The notes under the pieces: generated by a model | Databases searched by the model: none | The model's input: only the letters and a program-made list of their open reading frames with translations | Told to the model about the DNA's origin: nothing | Part shown: positions 27,001 to 36,000 of the stretch, in pieces | Layout of the letters: each line of letters opens with the position of its first letter | Numbering within the stretch: the stretch's first letter is position 1 | Translations under genes and position numbers: made by a program | Source of the DNA: Glandiceps talaboti | Lineage: Eukaryota; Hemichordata; Enteropneusta; Spengelidae | DNA: 64,000 nt | Reading direction: 5' to 3' | Assembly: GCF_964340395.1 (NCBI RefSeq) | Contig: NC_135558.1 | Coordinates: 17,938,271 to 18,002,270 of the forward strand

Positions 27001-30000
27001 CTTCAGTGTTAGTGGTTGTTATATGAATGCTATAAACAAGTGTACATGTAGCACATAGAGAAGTGCTTTACTTCAGTGTTACTGGTTGTAATATGAATGA
27101 TATAAACAAGTGTAGCACATAGAGAAAGTGCTTTACTTCAGAGTTACTGGTACAATGTAGTTGTTTTTACTATGTTTCTCGTGACCACAACTGGCCCTAT
27201 GTTTCTTTGATTCAGTGAAAGGGGAAAAAAATTGATGCTTTCAATGACTGGACCTGAAAAAAATATAACGCCAGTGATGGTAATATAACAATAGCACAAG
27301 TGCATACATGTACATTGTATCTGTTCAAAAATGATAATTTATTTGCTGAAATTTGGGACCTGTTTAAATGACTCATCATTTCCCTCTGACTTTAATTTGT
27401 TCATTTCTAAGGCATCCAGATTGTTGAAAATACATGTAGAATTACTAACTGAAAGCATCACTAACATGTACACACACATACACATACCTTTTTAGTTTAA
27501 AAAAATTTAATTGACCAACAGAACTGTCATTTAGAAGTACATACATGAGAGGAGGTATGTACATGTAATATGATGGGAAACTCCAATCGGAGGTATGTAC
27601 ATGTAATATGATGGGAAACTCCAATCGGAGGTATGTACATGTAATATGATGGGAAACTCCAATCAGAGGTATGTACATGTAATATGATGGGAAACTCCAA
27701 TCGGAGGTACATGTAATATAATGAGAAACTCAAAAATAAAATGGATGACCCTCCTGGTGTGAAGTGGGAATCGATAACTTAAAAAGATACAGTTTTTGAT
27801 ACTGGCATTTATGTTTTCCTTTCAGATACTGATGACATAGTAAAAGTTGAAGTATGGGATGTCGTTGATAAAGGAAAAAGCAGGAAAAAGCATGACGGAT
27901 TAAAAGTAGAAAATGATCCAGACGCCAAAGCTAATTCACGCGAACCATGCCTGGATGCTGAGTTTTTAGACGTATACAAAGGAACACATGGTGTAGTGAT
28001 GATGATGGACATCACTAAGCAGTGGTTAGCTCCCATTTCTCTTCTTCTTCTTTTTTTTTTTTTGCAATTTAATCATTTAAAAACATCCAAAATGTCACAT
28101 TTGAAAAGGTTGTTCTGATTGAAAATGCCATTGTGTTCTATTTTGGTGTCAAGCAGCTATTGCACACATTCTGATGTCAATTTGATAATTGCTTCTTTTT
28201 TTTTTCATAAGTAGAACATATTGAGATAAAATACGACCTACATGTAGTATTATTGGGAACATTTTATCGATATGAATATGTAATGATTCCCTAAAGGTCT
28301 TTCTATTTATTAGAGAGCTTGTGATGGATTATGGATTATTATAAATATGGTCTTTTTGAAAAGATTTGAATTATTAATTATTAGGTGATTTATCGTGTAA
28401 CAGCACATGATCCAAAAAACTTAAAAGCATCCAAATGAAATATTTTCCTCATATAAACATTTTCAGTGGATGATATATTAGACTCTATGATACATGGTGT
28501 TGTTCAGCCCTATCAGTCTTCTTAACCATGATGAGTGCTGGCTGATAGCGTGGCACGAATGTCTGTGTCTTACAGACTAATATTTATATGGCCAAATCTT
28601 AGTCTGTTGAAACTTGGGAAATATTTATTGTTGGGAAGTATTGAATCTTGTAACTCTCAGACTATCCAGAGATGAGAATGTTCTATTTTACAAAGGGGTG
28701 TGAGATAAATCACGGCGGGTGAAATTAACCTTGTTTGCACCATGTTGTATACATGTATACATGTATATCCTGGTTACCTTACAGTTAAACTGTGACATGG
28801 AATGTTGTATTCGTACAGAGAGGTGTCAGCTACATCATGGAGGGTGATGTTCCTTGTTTGTACAGTGTGATTGTTACCCTCAAGTAGAGTGAGACAGCCC
28901 TAACTATAAATAGAACAAATTACAAGACAAACTTAGATATCTACCTGACCAAGAGTTTAAAAATGTGTGTGTTTATTATTTATTATTTTATCACAAACCA
29001 GCCATTTCTAACCCAATTTTTTTGAGGGGACACGGCGCCTCTCAGTAAGTGGTTCATGATAGACAGAATTTCAGGGTAGAGTTGTACTTTATTTAAATAT
29101 CTACTTATTTATTTATGTGTTTGTTTGTTTTGTAGGACATATGACTATATACAGCGAGAGCTTCCTAAGATCCCAAATCACATTCCAGTATTAGTGTTAG
29201 CTAACTTTGCAGACATGGGTGAACACCGAGTTGTGAGCCGAGATGAAATTAAGTACTTTGTAGAACACTTTGAAAGGTATGTGGTTCAGTGATTGTGTGT
29301 AGTATAAACATTACAACTCTTTCTTATCATAGATTTCTGATATTGCTACTGTGACAAGTTGGGACAGCTCATCACAAAGTGAAAATTGTCATGTTTTGTA
29401 CTCGATGCAGTTCTTTGTGTGGGTCAAAGGTCACTGGTTTTCCCATATGTGTGCTGTAAAAATATGAGATATATATTGTCAGTAGATAGTACAAAGAGTG
29501 TACTTATAGTTAGATATTACTACCCAATATTTTTCTGTATTCAGCCAAGGAAAATACGTGACTTAAAGGGGCTTTGTCACTACGAGTCTCTAGACGAGTA
29601 GTAACAACCCTTAGGTCACAAGTATTTCCTGGCTGATGCAGTGAATGAAGTAAAATATTGGGGAATAACATAATTATACCAGGACCAGTTATATCAAAAG
29701 AAAAATCAGGGAAAGTAATAGCAATTTTGAATGCTTTGACTCATGTTTTGAACACAGCAGAATCAGTGACGTAGACATGCATTGCAGTCATGTAGAATGA
29801 CCAGTGTATAAATTCCATATTTTTTGTTCAAGTTGGTTTTTGGTGTAATACCAACTATTCATTTTATGGGTATATGAATTATGAAGTCACTTCCTGACAT
29901 GGTGGTTTACTCACTTGTATGTATTGTCTACAACAGACCTGTTGGTTCGACAATAGTACGTTTTGCAGAATCCTCAATGAAGAACGGTTTTGGATTAAAA

Positions 30001-33000
30001 TTTCTACACCAGTTCTTTAATGTACCATTCCTTATATTACAAGTAAGTCAACCAGGACATTTCACATTTTATATCTATATAAATATGATTGTACATATGT
30101 ATACATTGTCTCATTATAGAGCAATGAAAATTGAATCAAGATGTGCTATATACATGTACATCATTGGACGTCGTAAACCACACATCTCTGTACGACACTG
30201 TCCGAAACGTACCATGTATATTTTCTCTGGCTTCTCATTGCACTTTTAATATACTACATTTGTAGCTGTAACTGGGGTATATATTTTCAATCAGACAACA
30301 ACAATATATTCACTGAAAATTGTTAAATTGTATGTACCAACAATTAGACATCGTACATATCAATTAGATGTTGGTTTTATCCATTAGTACTATAGTAATA
30401 AGTTGCAATCATGATTCATTGGGGGTACTGATTTTTGGGTGCGGACCCAAAAATCAATTTGATTGGATACATTGATTGCATCATGCTACAATGTATGTGT
30501 ACAGCAACACAAATACATTACCATACTCTGGGATTATTTCAATACTGTTAACAAATTACAATAAATATATAGTTGGTTGCCTGATAACTAAAACAATACA
30601 CCAGTTACAACTAGTGCAGATTAACATTCAAATTCTCTTACCCTTAAAAATCTGATGATTTGGAATTTATTTAATATTTTAATTTGATGTATTTAATATT
30701 TATTTAATATTTTGAATTTATTTGACTGTTTGTACGCTTACTTTTCAACACGATTTGCAACAAAGTCTGACAAATTCAACCTCATATTGAATTTTGTTTT
30801 ATGTTGACAGAGAGAAACCCTAATGAGACAATTAGAAACCAATCGTAAAGACATAGACTGTATCCTAGAAGAATTAGATATATATGCAGATTCAGATGAA
30901 CAGAATTATCAAGTGTAAGTATTGACTAATTGCAATATTGACCTCTGGAGGTCATGCATCCTGGTATTTTTTAGTACTGGTTACTATGACTACACTTATC
31001 AGTCGCTAAATAGTGATGGTATGTAAACCCAAAATTGTGAGGTAATAGTCTGATATTGACCTCTCGAGGTCATACATCCTGGCAATTTAGTATTGGTTAC
31101 CCTGACTACAAAATAGTGATGGTAAACCCAGTATTGTGAGGTAATTGGTTGCTTTTGACCTCTAGAGGTCACTCATCCTGGCCACTGGTTGCCATATTTA
31201 CATTAGTCTCGGTTATCCAGACTCTCGTCTCTGGGGGCGCTGCCATGAGAACTCCCCAAACGAGTTATAACGTGGTGTTTCCCAGACCCCCTAGAGACGA
31301 GAGTCTGGGCAACCGAGACTATGTTTACATGTGCTCCAGTCAATAGTGGTGGTTTATGTCTGTTGTTTGGTAAACTGGTTTATCTTTAAGAACAGAAAGT
31401 TGGAATTTTAATTGTTTATGTCAAGGTTTTATATCAGCATTGAAATAATTGAGAGATGTGACATTTTGTTTTTTGCAATTTCATTTTTTTTCATTTTTTT
31501 ATATAATAAATATAAAAAAAATTAAATTAAAAAAGAAAGTAAAAAGAAGAGATGTGACATTCCCATGGTCATGATATGAAAAAAAGAAAAGAAAAAGAAT
31601 TAGATGCTTACAAATGCTTTTAAAACTTCATTGTCACATGTTTGTAATATTTTAATGTCTGTGTTGTTGTTGTTGTTGTTGTACAGATACTTAGAGACAC
31701 TAGTAACCAAACAGAAGAACCAAGCCAAGCAGAAAGCTGCAGCAGCAGCGGCGGCTGCGGCAGCTAACAAAGAAGAAAGTGACGAAGGCAAGTCACCATC
31801 ACAAGGTACGAACTATTAATTTTATAATTCTAACTGAAAATGTTGAGAAAGACTTCCACAGGGCTTCCTTACCTTTGGCCCTCAGAAAATTTTTCCACCA
31901 AACCCCTCTATACACCCCCACCCCCACCCCCTGTACACCCCACCCCCTATACATTGGTATTTACTACCACCACAGTCTACAATATTTTATGAGTGGAAAC
32001 ATTATTCTGTATTTAGTGATTATTACATATGTACATGTAACCAGTGGTTACTTGTAGCAGTGTAAGCATACTAGTGGTATTTGCATTGCAGTGCAATACT
32101 GAAAACATTATTGCAGTAATGTATGCAAATGATATGAAATGAGGCCCTACATTTGTTCCTTGTATATGAAATTGCACAGAATAACTTTTTATTGAAATTT
32201 GTTGTTTTGGATGCACATGCATAATATTAACAGAACCCCATGACCACACACGAGTGCCATTTATGGGTACTCAGGGATACATGTATGTCCACTACTGCTT
32301 GCTTTGTTTTCTTCTGCACTTTTACTCGCAACACATGTGAAAGTACAGCCATAGAAAACACTGCAGTGCTTGTGTAAATACTCTGAGTACGCCACATTTT
32401 ACACTCACTTTGTCATGGGGCTCTGTCCTATAACTACATTTTACTGATTCTCACGTCTGTTACTTATACTGAATGTTAATTGTTTCCTCCAGTTGGATCC
32501 AATTCTGTTACACCAAACTCACTGACACCAAGTAAACTGAGTCCTGTTCCTAGTCCTGGAACCACGACGCCTACAAGACAACAACAACAACAACAACCAT
32601 CAACTGAGAGCAGTTCATCATTACAACAGAAAGTTAGTCGATTCTTCAGTGGTGGTAGCAGTACCAGTCTACCTGATAAACAGTCTTCTCAGGAACAGAG
32701 TCCATGTAAGTAATAGTTACTTGTATTTTCACCAGCTGTATAACATGAAAAAGAAAGTTGAAAAAGAAACACCCATACACCAGAGAGGGCCATTTTGGTT
32801 CTCATCCTCCAAAATCGATTTTACTTTTAATCTTTTAATGGATGGTTTGTACCCTTGAATGCAAATATTTCTATAACAATGTTGTCAAATTGAGAAAAGG
32901 AAGAATTTGTGCTATAGTAAATGTGTGGCATTAAAATAAAGTAAAGTGTGAGGAAAAGAACTATTTTTTACTCTCTACATACTGGCTTTGTATTCATAAC

Positions 33001-36000
33001 ACTACATACTACTAAATACTGATTTGAAATTGATTGTGGTGTCTGAAAATCTTTTAATTTTGGCCAATTTAGTTAGAAGGGGGGGGGGGGGGGGGGGGGG
33101 GGGGCTGAGGCCTAAGTATAACAATGGAGTTTATTATCCAGCATTGAACTATTGATCTCATCCCTTATTCATCATCAAAATTGTTTCCTTTTCCAGCATT
33201 AGAAATTGCCGTTCCATCACCAGGAAATGTGAAGGGTGTTGAAGACTTTATTCCTGGTGATAGTATTGATAGTTTTCTTGACGACACTGGTAAAAGTCGA
33301 CATGATAGTACAAGCCTAGACCATACACAACACAATGCTGATAGCGATGAGTAAGTGTACTCCTTCTTTATCAACATGGAAATCATGGATCCAAGAATGG
33401 TGTACATACTGATATAGGAACAGCAACTTTGAAACACTCAAGGCATTTTGATTCACGGGCCTTGATTACGCGATAATATACACATATTGCCTGGCTTTGA
33501 GGGCGATACTATATACATGTTACCACAAGGGCCGTTATTTAGCTACTATTTCGCTAGGCTGAAAGCCGAGGCAAATAGTTGCCACATTACAGCACAAGGG
33601 TTAAAATGACATCAACTAGTGCCCGAATACGGCAAGGCAATAATTGTTTTATAACACAGCACATTCTCAGGCACATGTTCTTTCTATAGTCAAAGCAAAT
33701 CCCTGATAAGACTGCCATGCCATATGAATATTGCCCTAGGGCAAAACAACATGACTAGTGCCCCTATATGCAAATTGAGGTCACTATAGGTCAATAGTCC
33801 ATACTATGTGATATGGTCTAAGCCAATCACTGAAGACTATATGAAAAAATCATGTGTAGTAAAGGAATATGTTATGTTTTAAAGAAGATGTTCTCATGTA
33901 TAAATCTACATATGATATCAACCTTTGGAGTATACCAGGTTTATCCCACAAACTGACTGTCAACCCAAGACTTGTTCAAATCAACAGCAGTGAAATTCAA
34001 GTTCCTAAAATGTTAATTTTGCATAGCTTGTACCCCAATTTTGAATTTGGAACCCTGCTAAAATTTACATAGATTTCCATACCTTGTTCTGTAATTTTGG
34101 TAGGAAATTGTAAAATTCATATACATTTGCATACCTTGTGCCTTATTTGGGGTAAAAATGGTAAAATTTACATATATTTGCATAGCTTATACCCTAATTT
34201 TGGTAGGGAACCCTGGTAGAACAATCTGACGACTTGATATGTTTATTTGATAGTGATGATGCTGGTCATAACCCCATGGTAGCTGGATTTGTTGAGGATA
34301 TCGACTCTGAAGATGAGGGCGTATCACAGAAAGACACCTCTGATGTTGCTGCAAGTTTTCACGTAGAACTGTCTAGCGATGAAGATGATGATAGTCCGTT
34401 TGTTGCTCAGAATCAAAAGGTTGATGAAGAAAGGGATTCTAAAAAGAAACGGTCACCGACTCAAATCACGGCAAAGACTTTAGATAAAATAGGCAAACTG
34501 AGTCTGGAACCTGTGAATAGTGCAATATGTAATGACAGTGTTAATAGTATACCTGATAACAAAGTTAGGAGAAATAGGAAATCTACAACTGAAGGCAGTG
34601 ATGATATGACTCAAAGTGATGATGACGATGATGATGATGTACATAACAATCAGGTTTCCATGGTGATTGAAGATCCGGATGAAGATGATGAAGATTCCCT
34701 GAAGAGGAAGGTAGGGTGTTCGGATTCTTTCATCTTTAAAATTGACATTATAATGAAATTAAAATACAAATATTTATCATTAAAAACAAATGTTCTGTTA
34801 TCTAAAACTTTTTAAAAAAATGTCAGTTGTTAGTTTTGTACTCATCTCACCAGGTCATAAAGACACATCTGATTCAAAAGATATTCTTTGACTTTTTAGA
34901 GGATGTAAATTAATTAACATTGACAATGACAGTGGTTGCGTAGTATTTATCCAAGACCAAGGTAATGTAAGCAGTGACTACTTTCAAAATGCTTCCTGAA
35001 AAAAACAAAAATTATCATGTCATTCAGTTTCACTTAAATAGTATCAAAAACATGTTATGCCAGCAGTCAGTCATTTCTTCTCTAAGGTATAACAAGTACA
35101 ATGATCAAACGATGCACCCTCTCTCTCCTCAACCACCTGGATGCAGTGTAAGACTTTCTCTCTCTCCCCTTCCACCTTGGTGCAGTGTAAGACTTCCTCT
35201 CTCTCCCCTTCCACCTTGGTGCAGTGTAAGACTTTCTCTCTCTCCCCTTCCACCTTGGTGCAGTGTAAGACTTCCTCTCTCTCACCTTCCACCTTGGTGC
35301 AGTGTAAGTCTTCTTCCCTCTCCCCTTCCACCTTGGTGCAATGTAAGACTTCTTACCTCTCCAACCACCTACCAGAGACATTTTAGATTCTTTCTATAGT
35401 TTTTGCGTTCCTTTCATGTACAGTAACATTCTTTCCTTCTCAGTCACCACCTACCAGAGACACTGAAGGTTCCCACTAATGAAAAGATGTGCTAGTCATA
35501 CATTTCAAAACACGCACTCAATGATATCTTACAGAACTACTTTTGTTTAATTTCAGGAAAGAAAAACAAAGACAAGTGGTGTAACTGTACAATCCCCAGC
35601 GTTGTGTTTTAATAGCAGTGATTTAGACTTCTTAGAAACACATACTATAGGGTCCAGGAAGACTTCATCACCATCTACTACCCCAAGTAAGTCAATTTAG
35701 ATTTCTTAGAAACACATACTATAGACATCGTCACCATCTACTACCTCAAGTAAGTCAATTTGTCTGTACGAGGAAAATTATTTCACCTGAAAGGGTTTGT
35801 TTTTCTACATTGCTACATTTCATCATCTGGCTTGATCTGTTAAAATAATAGTGTTTCACACACAAAAATGTAGCTAGCATTGTTCACATAGTACTAAGAG
35901 TATTGTGTTTCCATGCTAAAATGAAGATTATGTGATCCTATAGAGAAAATTGTCCCAAGAGTTTTGATCAGCAGATATAGCCGTGTTGACATTGTAGATA

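Noticed and set aside
35071-35399. Overlapping open frames on both strands with 13-residue periodicity
   Set aside because: All come from the 39-bp satellite in RABL6 intron 10.
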